In this document: positions 25,544 through 35,118 of the stretch, piece by piece
Position numbering within the stretch: position 1 is the first letter of the stretch
How the letters are laid out: each line of letters starts with the position of its first letter
Assembly (NCBI GenBank): GCA_946411835.1
Contig: CAMKFK010000005.1
Location: 1 to 54,465 of the forward strand
Origin: an uncultured Clostridia bacterium
GTDB taxonomy: Bacteria; Bacillota; Clostridia; Oscillospirales; Oscillospiraceae
Reading direction: 5' to 3'
DNA: 54,465 nucleotides
Notes under the pieces: generated by a model
Seen by the model: the letters and a program-made list of their open reading frames with translations, nothing else
Databases searched by the model: none
Told to the model about the DNA's origin: nothing
Made by a program: the position numbers and the translations under genes

Positions 25544-26138
25544 AGTGACGGAGAGCGCGATGAAGCTGGTGGGGCTGGGCGCGAAGAACCTTGCGGCGCT
25601 TCTGATTGCCGTTGCCAACGACCACCAGAAGGTCGCGGGACTGACCAATCTGAGGCGTCTGATGCAGGACGGCGACCAGAAGGTCGTGTTCTCCGTCAAG
25701 GCGGACGACATGAAGGAGTTCGCCGAAAAGGCAAAGGACTTCGGCGTCCTCTACGTTACGGTCAAGCACAAGGGGATGGACACGGATACGTTTGAAATCA
25801 TCACCAGAGCAAGCGACGCCCAGATGATCAATCACATTATGGAGCGCATGGGTTATCCGGCTCCGGCGAGGGAGGATGCCGCCGCAAAAAAAACGAGCGC
25901 CCGCGCTCTGTCCGTCAGGAGCTACAGGGAGCGCGGGCGTGGTGCGACCGAAACGCCTACGGAGCCGGCGACGGCTACGGTTACGGAGAAGAGGAGTGAT
26001 CGGGAAGCCACCGCCGCGAGGGAATCTCTGAAGCCCAAGCTCGGTGATCTGAAAGTTCAGGCGGAGGAGCAGGCAGCGGCGAGGAAAGTGGAAAAGGCAG
26101 TCATGGCCGCAATCAGCAAAGCAACACCCGAACGATAA
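25494..26138 (+). CDS. pcfB: PcfB-family (DUF3801) protein
   Basis: The 214-residue protein contains SAMKLVGLGAKNLAALLIAV followed by RRLMQDGDQKVVFSVKADDM and KEFAEKAKDFGVLYVTVK, which mark the PcfB family; the tail is charged. In plasmid pCF10, PcfB is an accessory factor at oriT recognised by the coupling protein. ATG 25494 is preceded by AAGAAGGAGGAA and overlaps the relaxase end by 50 bases. Confidence 0.85.
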   Translation: MSTNGEAADLAVRESIEVTESAMKLVGLGAKNLAALLIAVANDHQKVAGLTNLRRLMQDGDQKVVFSVKADDMKEFAEKAKDFGVLYVTVKHKGMDTDTFEIITRASDAQMINHIMERMGYPAPAREDAAAKKTSARALSVRSYRERGRGATETPTEPATATVTEKRSDREATAARESLKPKLGDLKVQAEEQAAARKVEKAVMAAISKATPER

Positions 26139-26156
26139 AAGAAAAGGAGAAAAAAC

Positions 26157-27041
26157 ATGAATTTCGGAGCGATCATCGAAAAGAAGAAACAGGACACCGA
26201 GAACTTCAAACAGCAGAAGGCAGCCGAGCGCGAGGAGCTCAGCGCCATGGGCGACGCCGCCATCCGCGCCGTTACCCAGCAGCCGGAGGCGTATCTGCAC
26301 TATCTGGATGTGCAGGCGAACAACCCCGGCTTCAGCGTGTCCAACGTGCTGCTCGCCATGCAGCAGTGCCCCGACGTCGTCTTTTTTAACACCGTGGAGG
26401 GATGGAACAAGCTGGGGCGCAGCGTCATCAGCGGAGCAGCGGGCTTCAAGATCCGCGTGTCCGATCCCTACGTCAAGGACGGCAGGACGTATCGCGGCTA
26501 CAAGATCGGACGTGCCTTTGAGGAAACTCAGACCAAGGGCAGCCGCGTGACGATCAAGACCGTCCTCACGGATGACACGCCGGAGATGGAGCTTGCGATG
26601 CGCGCGCTGCTCTACAAGTGCCCCGTGGAGGTTAAGGCTGTCAAGGACGCCGACTTTGACGCCTGTTACGACCCGCAGAGCAAGACCATCTATGTATCTG
26701 AGACCACGACCGACAGTCGGATCTTCGCCGCGTTCACGCGCGAGATCTTCCGCGCAATGGAGGAGCACAACAACGGACGCTACGCCGGTCGCTCCCGCGA
26801 GGAGACGGAGCTGGACGCCAACAGCGCCGCCTATATGCTCTGCCGCAGTTTCGGCATCCCGTGCGAGAAGCCCGACGCGAGCCGTGTCGCCGCGCTCTAC
26901 GAGGGTATGGAGCCGCAGGACGCCCGTGGCTTCCTCGACAGCATCCAGCGCGTCTTCCGCGAACTGCACGACGCGGTGCAGAAGGAGCTTGCGCCGCAGC
27001 AGCAGGAGCGAAGGTACAGGTACAGCCAGCCGACGAAGTAG
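26157..27041 (+). CDS. ArdC-like ICE protein with degenerate metal site
   Basis: The 294-residue protein has a helical start (IEKKKQDTENFKQQKAAERE). A domain resembling the ssDNA-binding part of ArdC follows (SNVLLAMQQCPDVVFFNTVE, GWNKLGRSVISGAAGFKI). The second half resembles the ArdC/ImmA metallopeptidase region, but the expected HExxH is replaced by FTREIFRAMEEHNNG, so it probably lacks protease activity. The assignment is tentative and rests on memory of similar ICE proteins. AAAGGAG precedes the ATG. Confidence 0.5.
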   Translation: MNFGAIIEKKKQDTENFKQQKAAEREELSAMGDAAIRAVTQQPEAYLHYLDVQANNPGFSVSNVLLAMQQCPDVVFFNTVEGWNKLGRSVISGAAGFKIRVSDPYVKDGRTYRGYKIGRAFEETQTKGSRVTIKTVLTDDTPEMELAMRALLYKCPVEVKAVKDADFDACYDPQSKTIYVSETTTDSRIFAAFTREIFRAMEEHNNGRYAGRSREETELDANSAAYMLCRSFGIPCEKPDASRVAALYEGMEPQDARGFLDSIQRVFRELHDAVQKELAPQQQERRYRYSQPTK

Positions 27042-27063
27042 GCGCAGAACGGGCATCCATTAC

Positions 27064-27092
27064 TTGACAAGCTCCGTTGCCTGTGCTAGACT
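27064..27092 (+). promoter_or_regulatory. Internal ICE promoter
   Basis: TTGACA (27064-27069), a 17-base spacer and TAGACT (27087-27092), 50 bases before the ATG at 27142. It is one of the few clear promoters within the element and separates the mobilisation block from the surface-protein block. Confidence 0.7.
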
Positions 27093-27141
27093 GAAAGCAA
27101 CAGGAAGCAAAAGCCAAATATGATAACAAGGAGGGGTAACA

Positions 27142-27564
27142 ATGGCGGAAACGGAGTTTACTCTGTTTACGATTTTCCCGCAGACGAATTTCAAGAAGGT
27201 GGTCAAGGCATTTGCAAAAGCCGACAGAATGGGGTATTACGATTGCGGGGTCGGCATTTACCCGGATTCGGTCATTGTCCTCAAACAGACGCTCGGCGAC
27301 CTGCCAATGGGGACGAAGCTGTTCCTGTTCTCCGGCGATCCTGACTGGTTCAAGACGAGCGTTGCTTTCGCGGGTCTTCTGAAATGCAGAGGGGAAACGC
27401 GGTGGATTCCGCTGCAAGAGGCGTTTGATAAAGGCATTCTGACGGATGATAACACAGAGGGCATCGAGTTCGAGGCTCCCCAGATGACAGAGAACGAATA
27501 CATGAAACGGTATTCCGCGCGTAATTACGCCTTCCGCTTGCTGGATAAGCGCGAGCGGTGCTGA
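27142..27564 (+). CDS. Hypothetical protein, 140 residues
   Basis: The start is MAETEFTLFTIFPQTNFKKV; the protein is soluble, aromatic-rich and of mixed charge, with no recognised motif. AGGAGGGGTAAC precedes the ATG. It has its own promoter at 27064 and ends 16 bases before the SLH-CAP gene, so it may be the first gene of the surface module transcript. Confidence 0.55.
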   Translation: MAETEFTLFTIFPQTNFKKVVKAFAKADRMGYYDCGVGIYPDSVIVLKQTLGDLPMGTKLFLFSGDPDWFKTSVAFAGLLKCRGETRWIPLQEAFDKGILTDDNTEGIEFEAPQMTENEYMKRYSARNYAFRLLDKRERC

Positions 27565-27580
27565 AAAAAAGGAGGACACC

Positions 27581-28735
27581 ATGAAAACCAAACTCATCAC
27601 TTCCATCCTCGCCCTCGCGCTGGCGGCGGCTATGCCGCTGAGTGCGCTGGCGACGAACCAGTACCGCTCGGCGGCGGAGCACAGGCTTGAGCGTGTACCA
27701 ATCCAGAACACCGAGGCGCATGTGTCGGACAGCTACAAGCGGTTCAGCGACGTGCCGGACAGCTATTGGGGCAAGGACGGTATTTCCTACGTCGTGGACA
27801 AGGGGCTGTTCAACGGCACGGGCGCGAACACCTTCTCGCCGGAGATGCCGATGAACCGCGCCATGATCTGCACGGTGCTCCACCGCTTCGCGGGGTCTCC
27901 CGCCGTCAGCGGCGAGAGCGGCTACAGCGACGTGAAGAGCGGCGAGTGGTACAGCGACGGCGTGACGTGGGCGAAGCAGCAGAAAATCCTCACGTCGAAG
28001 CTGCTGAACAGCGACAAGCTCGAACCCGAACACGGCTTGACGCGCGGCGACTTTGCCGTGATGGTGCGCAACTACTACGAGGTGAGCACCGGCGATATTT
28101 TCAACGACGCGATGGGCGCTCTCGGTTTGGTGTTCCGCGACCTGCCCGTGAACAACTACGAGGTCACATGGGCGATGGCGTGGCTGTACACCTACAGCAT
28201 CCTCAACGGCACGAGCGATACCACGATGTCGCCGGATTGGGGCTTGACCCGCTCGCAGATGGCGGCGATCCTTGAGCGGTATGACAGGCAGTTTGGGGCG
28301 GGACAGCCCGTTGCTCCGCCAAGCGAGACGACGACAAGCAACGGTTTTGTCATCAATGACGCGGGGCAGAACGACACGCTCATCCAGCTCATCAACGACT
28401 ACCGCGCCGAGAACGGCTTGCCGAGGCTGGAGAAGAACGACAAGTTGATGGAGGCGGCGGCGATCCGCGCAAAGGAGGCTGCGTTCACGTTCTCGCATAC
28501 CAGACCTGATGGTCGTCATTGTCATACTGTTCTGGATGATTTGGGAGTTGAAGCCAAAGAAGGAATGAACGAGAACTTGTACGGTGACACAGGTGCAAAG
28601 AATGCTTTCAACGCATGGAAAGCATCGCCCGGACATAACGGAACCATGCTTGCTCGGAACGCAGTTACTCGCATCGGAGTTGGAAGCTATACGGACGGGA
28701 ACGGGCACAGTGCCTATGCAATGATTTTCGCATAA
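27581..28735 (+). CDS. SLH-CAP secreted protein
   Basis: The 384-residue exported protein has a signal peptide at residues 1-24 (ending ALA). Three S-layer homology repeats lie at about 47-95, 108-155 and 185-232 (FSDVPDSYWGKDGISYVVDK is the first). A CAP/SCP domain occupies about 262-384, with LIQLINDYRAENGLPRL, GMNENL and AFNAWKASPGHNGTML. SLH repeats bind secondary wall polymers, so the CAP domain would be displayed on the surface. It is followed by a strong terminator. The role in conjugation is unknown. Confidence 0.88.
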   Translation: MKTKLITSILALALAAAMPLSALATNQYRSAAEHRLERVPIQNTEAHVSDSYKRFSDVPDSYWGKDGISYVVDKGLFNGTGANTFSPEMPMNRAMICTVLHRFAGSPAVSGESGYSDVKSGEWYSDGVTWAKQQKILTSKLLNSDKLEPEHGLTRGDFAVMVRNYYEVSTGDIFNDAMGALGLVFRDLPVNNYEVTWAMAWLYTYSILNGTSDTTMSPDWGLTRSQMAAILERYDRQFGAGQPVAPPSETTTSNGFVINDAGQNDTLIQLINDYRAENGLPRLEKNDKLMEAAAIRAKEAAFTFSHTRPDGRHCHTVLDDLGVEAKEGMNENLYGDTGAKNAFNAWKASPGHNGTMLARNAVTRIGVGSYTDGNGHSAYAMIFA

Positions 28736-28767
28736 ACCCGTACTTCTAAAAACCGAATAATCCAAGC

Positions 28768-28816
28768 AAAGAGGGCTATGTATCATTCGCAAATGAACAT
28801 AGCCCTCTTTCATTTT
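28768..28816 (+). terminator. Rho-independent terminator after the SLH-CAP gene
   Basis: A perfect 14-bp stem, AAAGAGGGCTATGT (28768-28781) with its reverse complement at 28797-28810, is followed by CATTTT. It separates the SLH-CAP gene from the adhesin leader. Confidence 0.85.
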
Positions 28817-28840
28817 ACAAACCAACAGGAGGTATTCACC

Positions 28841-28915
28841 ATGAAAACTGCACACCACATCCGAGAGCCGTGCGCAAGCGCGGCTTTTTTCGTACCCAAA
28901 CACAAAACCAAATGA
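28841..28915 (+). CDS. Short leader ORF before the adhesin gene
   Basis: A 24-codon frame (MKTAHHIREPCASAAFFVPK, then HKTK) has a full AGGAGG site 9 bases before its ATG. An intrinsic terminator hairpin is contained inside it (28867-28890). Its stop lies 14 bases before the adhesin start codon. The arrangement is that of a leader peptide controlling transcription attenuation; the peptide itself has no recognised function. Confidence 0.5.
   Translation: MKTAHHIREPCASAAFFVPKHKTK
28867..28890 (+). terminator. Attenuator-like terminator within the leader ORF
   Basis: GCCGTGC (28867-28873), loop GCAA, GCGCGGC (28878-28884) with one G-U pair, then six T residues. It is located 40 bases before the start of the 6.1-kb adhesin gene. 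Confidence 0.7.
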
Positions 28916-28929
28916 CAGGAGGAACACAA

Positions 28930-31900
28930 ATGAACAAGCATCCCTTCAGACGCAGGGCATTGGCGCTGCTGCTGTCGCTCGTCTGTGTGCTGGGTCTGTT
29001 GCAGCCCGCTAACGTGTTTGCGGCGGATGACAGTATTCCCAACGAGATCACATTGAAGGAAGCGGACTACCCGACAGGCGCAAGCGCCAACGGTCTGGAA
29101 ACCTATCAGGCTCCTAACGGTCTGGATGAAGTGACAATCCATAACTTCCGCGTGGACGTGGGCGGCAAGGAAGTGACCGGCTTCTGCGGCGATCACCGAA
29201 AGTTGATGGGAACACGGTGGGAGGCGGAGAAGTGGGAGAACCCCGGCTCCGTTGACACCAACCTTGATCCGCTGCTCGCGTACTACTACTGGGCGTGTGA
29301 GAACGAGGAGTCTTTTGAAGGCGGCGCAAGCGGCTGGGCAAATCAAGTTACAAACACATACATCCAGTGCGTGATTTGGCTTGCCAAAGCACACAGACTG
29401 CCGGACTACCGAACTGACCGTGCGGGTTGGATTGCCGCAGTCGCAGAACAGCGCGAGGCAGCTTACGACCATTACCACGCGCCGAACCCCTCGGAATGGT
29501 CGCACGAGTTTGACGCCGAGTTCCGGCTCGAACAGTATGAATCCGGCGTGTTCGGCACGAACTGGCAGTTTCTGGAGTACAACTATACCGGCGAAAACGG
29601 CGACCCGCAGCCTATCATCATCGGGTTAAGAGAGCCGCACGCTGATTACTATGTAATCAAGAAGGTCGATACGGCGGGCAACAATATCAGCGGCGTCACC
29701 TTCCGCGTGGAGAGTGAGGACGGTTCCTTTAGCACGACCGTCACGACCAACGTTTCCGGCATTGCGCAGTTCAATTCCACCGCTGGCGACGGCTGGTACA
29801 CCTTCACCGAGACCGCAGCGCCGTCCGGCTATGTGCGCAACACCACGCCCGTGCGGGTGTATCTCACGGCAGACGTACCGGGCGAGATTCAGTTTGTCAA
29901 CACCGGCACAACCAAAAAGTCGCTGGAAATCCGCAAGGTGGACATCGACGACCCGACGAAGGGCATCGCGGGCGCGGTCATCAAGCTGACGCATCCCGCA
30001 AGCGGCAGAACCTCCACGTTCACGTCCGGCGCGGACGGCTGGGTGGTCATCCCGCAGGCGTTTGTCGATGAAATGCTCACGGGTCTCTGGGAAGCTGAGG
30101 AAATCACGCCGCCCGCCGGCTACCGCCTCAACCCCGACCCGAACATCACCAAGCAGACGTTCATCTGGGACGGCGGCAGAACGCCTGTTTCCCTGATCTT
30201 CACCAACGACAGCGATGCGAAAATCCGTTTCCGCAAGGTGGACGCGGATAACCCTACCAAGGGACTTCCGGGCGCTGTTGTTGCCGTCTATAAGGACGGT
30301 GTGCCCATCACGATTGACACGACCGACGAGCAGGGCTACATCACGATCAACGGCGCGGATGAGGGCTTCTGGGTCTTCGAGGAGCTGACCCCGCCTCCCG
30401 GCTACGCAAGGGACATCGCGCCTTATGTCGGCGTCCACATCGACCCCGCGCAGATCGCGGGCAATGAGCCCATCGAGGTCACGATGGTCAACCACAAGAC
30501 ACCGACGCTGCGCATCCGCAAGGTGGACGCGGCAAGCGGCGACCCCATCCCCGGCACGGTCTTTGAGGTCAAGGGCGTGAACAATACCTTCGCCACCACC
30601 GTCACCACCGGCGCGGACGGCTGGGCGGTGCTGGAGAATGTGGACGCGGCTGTGTATGAGGTCACGGAGCTGTCCGTCCCCGCGCCGTATATCCTCGACA
30701 CCAACAACCGCCAGACGGTTGCGCTGCTGGCGGGCAAGGATCACAGCCTGACCTTTGCCAACAGCAAGGAGCCTGGGCTGCGCATCATCAAGAAGGACGC
30801 GGAGACCGGCAAGCCCGTGGCGGGCGTCACCTTCAAGATCGAGAAAATCGACGGCAGCTACAGCGTTGAGCTGACCACCGATGACAAGGGCGAGATCTTC
30901 TGCGAGCACCTTGCGGCGGGCGCGTACCGTGTGCAGGAAATCGCCGTCCCCGGCAACTACATCCTTGATGATACGGTCAAAACCGCGACGCTGGAACCCA
31001 ACAAGACCACCACGCTGGAGTTCCGCAACCATCAGCGTCCGGGGCTTCTGATCCAGAAGGTCACGAGCGACGGCAAGAAGCTCGAAGGCGTCCGCTTCAA
31101 CGTCAAGGTGAAGGACGGCTCAAGCATCGGAGACTTCACCACCGACACGAAGGGTGAAATCTTCATCCCCGACCTCAATCCCGGCTGGTACACAATCACC
31201 GAAACCTATGTCCCCAAGGGCTACATCCTTGACAGCACCCCGCACGACGTGCTGCTGCAAGCGGGAGCGAGCGGCGACGGCAAGGCGTATCAGACGTACA
31301 CGCTTGTCAATCACGTCGCGCCGAAGCTCACCATTTACAAGGTGGACAGCGTGACGCACGGCAGCGTGGAAGGGGCAAAAATTCAGATCATCTTCGCGGG
31401 TGAGAACCGGAACGGCTCTGTGCGCGACCTCGGCGTCCACGTTTCCGACCACAACGGCGAGATCAAGCTGGAAAACCTCGAAATCGGCTGGTATCGCATC
31501 AAGGAAATCGAAGCGCCGGACGGCTACCAGCTCAAGTCCGAAGAAAAGCTGATCTATCTTGACGCTGACGGCGAGGGTACCGTGACCTTCGAGAACACAC
31601 CGCTCAACGCGATCATCGTTCTGAAAAAGGATTCCGTCAGCGGCAAGCCCGTCGCGGGCTGCACCTTCCAGCTTCGCTACCTTGGCGGTACAAGCGGCAC
31701 GGGCGGCACGGTCATCGACACGCAGACGACCTCGACCACCGGCACGATCACATGGACACGCCTGAAGGCGGGAACCTACATCATCGAAGAGCTGAACGCC
31801 GCTGACGGCTACGTCATCGGCAAGAGCGTCAAGACCGTGTACCTCTCCGGCGAGCAGCAGGATACGGTCGTCGTCACCTTTGACAACGCGCCGAAGGGCA

Positions 31901-34900
31901 GCCTGCTCATTAAAAAGGTCTGCTCCATCAACACCAGCAAGATGCTGGCGGGCGCAAGGTTCGAGGTGAAATACGCTGACGGTTCGTATGTCGGAAACTC
32001 CAACGGCGTCTATGTGACGGACGCCAACGGCGAGATCCTCATTACCGACCTTGAACCGAACAAGAGCGTTGTGGTGACGGAGACCAAAGCGCCGGACGGC
32101 TTCGTGCTGGACACCACACCGCAGACCATCGAGGCGAAGGCGGGGCAGGTCGTCACGCTGACGTTTGCCAACGCGCCGGACGGTCGGCTTATCATCGAGA
32201 AACGTGACAGCAAAACGAACCGGCTGCTCCCCGGCGCGGAGTTCCGCGTTTCCACGGCAGCCGGCTGCGAGGTCGGGCAGAACGGCGTCATCGGTACGGC
32301 GACCGTTACCAGCGCGGGACTGTTCCGCACGGACGCCGAAGGCAAGATCACCATTACGAACCTCCGCCCCGGCACCTACAACATCACCGAGGTCAACGCG
32401 CCGGAAGGCTACATGATCGACGATCCGACGCGCACGGTCACGATCACGGCGGGCGATACGCAGGCGGTTGTGTTCAAGGACACGCCCAAGGGTGCGCTCA
32501 CCATCCACAAGTACGTCACCGGCACTCAGAACGAGCCGCTCAAAGGCGTGGAGTTCAAGGTGGTTGACGGCTCCGGCAAGGCGGTCGGCAGCTCCAACGG
32601 CGTCTTCTATACCGACGCGCAGGGCAATATCACGATCCCGAACCTTGAAGCGGGCATGACGCTGACGGTGCGCGAGACAAAGGCGCTGGAGGGCTATGTG
32701 CTCGACGGCACGCCCCAGACCATCACCATCAGCGGAGGCGGCGAGAACAACGAGCTGACGTTCTGGAACGCTCCGCAGGGCGTCCTGATCGTCAAGAAGC
32801 TGGACAGCATCACCAAGGAACCGCTCGCGGGCGCGGAGTTCAAAATTACCTATGACAGCGGCGCGTTCGTGGACAACGCCAATGGACACATCAGCTCCAA
32901 CGGCGTCTACAAGACCGACGCCAACGGTGAAATCCGCATCGCGGGGCTGACGGGCACGGTGGTCGTCGAGGAGACGAAGGCGCCGGACGGCTACATCCTC
33001 GACCCGAACAGCGCGAAGCAGACGGTGAAGGTGAATGCCGCCGACACCCAAACGCTGACCTTCTTCAACACGCCGAAGCAGACGCTTACCATCCACAAGT
33101 ACGTCGATGGGACGCAGAACAAGCCGCTTAAAGGCGTGGAGTTTAAGGTGACGGACGGCTCTGGCAGGGCGGTCGGCAGCTCCAACGGCGTCTTCTACAC
33201 CGACGCGCAGGGTAACATCACAATCCCGAACCTCGAAGCGGGCATGACGCTGACCGTGCGCGAGACAAAGACGCTGGAGGGCTATGTGCTCGACGGCACA
33301 CCCCAGACCATCACCATCAGCGGAGGCGGCGAGAACAACGAGCTGACGTTCTGGAACGCTCCGCAGGGCGTCCTGATTGTCAAGAAGCTGGACAGCATCA
33401 CCAAGGAACCGCTTGCGGGCGCGGAGTTCAAGATCACCTATGACAGAGGCGCGTTCGTGGACAACGCCAACGGGCATATCAGCTCGAACGGCGTCTACAC
33501 CACCGACGTCAACGGTGAAATCCGCATCGCGGGACTGACGGGCACGGTGGTCGTCGAGGAGACAAAAGCGCCGGACGGCTACATCCTCGACCCGAACGGC
33601 GCGAAGCAGACGGTCAAGGTCAACGCCGCCGATACGCAAACGCTGACTTTCTACAACACGCCCATCGGCGGTCTGACGATCTACAAGGTGGACGCGGACA
33701 GCGGCAAGCGGCTCTCCGGCGCGAAGATCGAGGTGCGCAGGATGAACGGCGCAATCGTCGGGACGTATGTCTCCGACAGGAACGGCGTGATCCAACTCCC
33801 GCAGCTTGACGACGGCTGGTACGAGCTGACCGAGCTGAAAGCACCGGACGGCTATCTGCTCGACGCCACGCCGCAGAAGGTGGAGGTCAGGCAGGGCAAG
33901 ACGACGGTGTTTGAGTTTGAGAACATCGCCTCCGCGTCCATGCTCATCCACAAGGTCTGCTCCGTCACCGGCGCGGGGCTGCAAGGCGCGAAGTTCGTGC
34001 TGTACGACCGCTCCATGACGCCCATCGGCGAGTACGAGAGCGACAACAACGGCTATGTCCATCTGAGCCGGACGCTCAAGGACGGTCGCTACTACGTCCG
34101 TGAGATCGTCGCGCCCGAAGGCTACATCCTCGACAACAACACCAAGAGTTTCTACGTCACCAGCGGCGAGACCGCGATGATCGAGTGGGAGAACACGCCG
34201 CAGCTCGCGCAGATCCAGATCGTCAAGACCAGCGCGGACTACAACAGCACCAACGGACTGCCTGCCGGTACGCCCCTCGCGGATGCGATCTACACGGTCT
34301 ACGACAAGCGCAACAATATCGTCGATACCATCAAGACCAATGCCAGCGGCGTTGCGAGTACCAAGCTGCTCCCGTTGGGCTTCTATCACGTCAAGGAGAC
34401 CACCGCGCCCGCGAAATACGGCATCGACACGGCGACCTACGACGTGGAGCTGGAGTTCGTCGGTCAGGTCTACCGCCTCAATCTGACGAACAAGAGCGTC
34501 AGCGCCCGTGTTGCCATTCGCAAGAGCGGTCCGCAGATGGTGGTCAACGGTCAGAACCTGATGATGTACCGCGTGAGCAGCGTCCGCAACGACAGCACGG
34601 TCGCCCTCCAGAGCTTCTACTGGCGCGACACGCTGCCGACCGACGCCTTCCGGCTGACGAAGATCACGACGGGAACGTACAGCAGCACGCAGAGCTACAA
34701 GGTGACGTACACCACCAACTATGATTCGACGTGGCGCACCGCCTATGACAACCTCACGACCGCGAAGAACTACACGCTGGACATGAGCGCGACGGCGCTG
34801 GGACTGCGCGGCGGCGAGTACGTCACGGAGGTCATGCTTTCCTTCGGCATCGTTCCGGCTGGCTTCCACCAGCTCACCGAGGCGGCGGTCTACGGCTCCG

Positions 34901-35061
34901 TGCTCCGCGAGCTGGTCAACGGCTACCAGTTCACGAACAAGGCGGACGTCGGCGGTCTGCTGGGCGGTCATTGGGAGCAGGGTATCGCCCGCTGGACGAC
35001 GACGGTGAAATCCACATGGACGCCGCCCGCGCTGCCGAAGCTGCCGAGAACCGGCTATTGA
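28930..35061 (+). CDS. Giant surface adhesin: thioester-like domain, 17 Cna-B/SpaA repeats, LPRTG
   Basis: The 2043-residue protein has a signal peptide (residues 1-34, ending VFA). The next domain resembles a thioester adhesin head: C86 in VTGFCGDH and Q146 in YIQCVIWLAK are placed like the Cys-Gln pair that forms the covalent bond. From about residue 237 there are 17 SpaA/Cna-B-like repeats, each opening with a -I-K-D-like strand and closing with ETKAPDGYILD-type motifs expected to hold isopeptide bonds. Repeats 11-12 and 13-14 are a recent duplication. A unique C-terminal domain ends in LPKLPRTGY: a sortase-like LPRTG with no hydrophobic anchor or basic tail after it. It probably promotes attachment or mating-pair formation. 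Confidence 0.85.
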   Translation: MNKHPFRRRALALLLSLVCVLGLLQPANVFAADDSIPNEITLKEADYPTGASANGLETYQAPNGLDEVTIHNFRVDVGGKEVTGFCGDHRKLMGTRWEAEKWENPGSVDTNLDPLLAYYYWACENEESFEGGASGWANQVTNTYIQCVIWLAKAHRLPDYRTDRAGWIAAVAEQREAAYDHYHAPNPSEWSHEFDAEFRLEQYESGVFGTNWQFLEYNYTGENGDPQPIIIGLREPHADYYVIKKVDTAGNNISGVTFRVESEDGSFSTTVTTNVSGIAQFNSTAGDGWYTFTETAAPSGYVRNTTPVRVYLTADVPGEIQFVNTGTTKKSLEIRKVDIDDPTKGIAGAVIKLTHPASGRTSTFTSGADGWVVIPQAFVDEMLTGLWEAEEITPPAGYRLNPDPNITKQTFIWDGGRTPVSLIFTNDSDAKIRFRKVDADNPTKGLPGAVVAVYKDGVPITIDTTDEQGYITINGADEGFWVFEELTPPPGYARDIAPYVGVHIDPAQIAGNEPIEVTMVNHKTPTLRIRKVDAASGDPIPGTVFEVKGVNNTFATTVTTGADGWAVLENVDAAVYEVTELSVPAPYILDTNNRQTVALLAGKDHSLTFANSKEPGLRIIKKDAETGKPVAGVTFKIEKIDGSYSVELTTDDKGEIFCEHLAAGAYRVQEIAVPGNYILDDTVKTATLEPNKTTTLEFRNHQRPGLLIQKVTSDGKKLEGVRFNVKVKDGSSIGDFTTDTKGEIFIPDLNPGWYTITETYVPKGYILDSTPHDVLLQAGASGDGKAYQTYTLVNHVAPKLTIYKVDSVTHGSVEGAKIQIIFAGENRNGSVRDLGVHVSDHNGEIKLENLEIGWYRIKEIEAPDGYQLKSEEKLIYLDADGEGTVTFENTPLNAIIVLKKDSVSGKPVAGCTFQLRYLGGTSGTGGTVIDTQTTSTTGTITWTRLKAGTYIIEELNAADGYVIGKSVKTVYLSGEQQDTVVVTFDNAPKGSLLIKKVCSINTSKMLAGARFEVKYADGSYVGNSNGVYVTDANGEILITDLEPNKSVVVTETKAPDGFVLDTTPQTIEAKAGQVVTLTFANAPDGRLIIEKRDSKTNRLLPGAEFRVSTAAGCEVGQNGVIGTATVTSAGLFRTDAEGKITITNLRPGTYNITEVNAPEGYMIDDPTRTVTITAGDTQAVVFKDTPKGALTIHKYVTGTQNEPLKGVEFKVVDGSGKAVGSSNGVFYTDAQGNITIPNLEAGMTLTVRETKALEGYVLDGTPQTITISGGGENNELTFWNAPQGVLIVKKLDSITKEPLAGAEFKITYDSGAFVDNANGHISSNGVYKTDANGEIRIAGLTGTVVVEETKAPDGYILDPNSAKQTVKVNAADTQTLTFFNTPKQTLTIHKYVDGTQNKPLKGVEFKVTDGSGRAVGSSNGVFYTDAQGNITIPNLEAGMTLTVRETKTLEGYVLDGTPQTITISGGGENNELTFWNAPQGVLIVKKLDSITKEPLAGAEFKITYDRGAFVDNANGHISSNGVYTTDVNGEIRIAGLTGTVVVEETKAPDGYILDPNGAKQTVKVNAADTQTLTFYNTPIGGLTIYKVDADSGKRLSGAKIEVRRMNGAIVGTYVSDRNGVIQLPQLDDGWYELTELKAPDGYLLDATPQKVEVRQGKTTVFEFENIASASMLIHKVCSVTGAGLQGAKFVLYDRSMTPIGEYESDNNGYVHLSRTLKDGRYYVREIVAPEGYILDNNTKSFYVTSGETAMIEWENTPQLAQIQIVKTSADYNSTNGLPAGTPLADAIYTVYDKRNNIVDTIKTNASGVASTKLLPLGFYHVKETTAPAKYGIDTATYDVELEFVGQVYRLNLTNKSVSARVAIRKSGPQMVVNGQNLMMYRVSSVRNDSTVALQSFYWRDTLPTDAFRLTKITTGTYSSTQSYKVTYTTNYDSTWRTAYDNLTTAKNYTLDMSATALGLRGGEYVTEVMLSFGIVPAGFHQLTEAAVYGSVLRELVNGYQFTNKADVGGLLGGHWEQGIARWTTTVKSTWTPPALPKLPRTGY
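32482..33657 (+). repeat. 588-bp tandem duplication within the adhesin gene
   Basis: Bases 32482-33069 and 33070-33657 are near-identical copies with a 588-bp period, that is 196 codons or two Cna-B repeats. Only scattered differences are seen (for example VTGTQNEPLKG versus VDGTQNKPLKG). It can expand or shrink in frame by recombination. Confidence 0.85.
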
Positions 35062-35118
35062 TCCGCAGGCAAGCCCCGCGCCATCCGGCGCGGGGCAATC
35101 TGATGAAAGGGGTATCAC

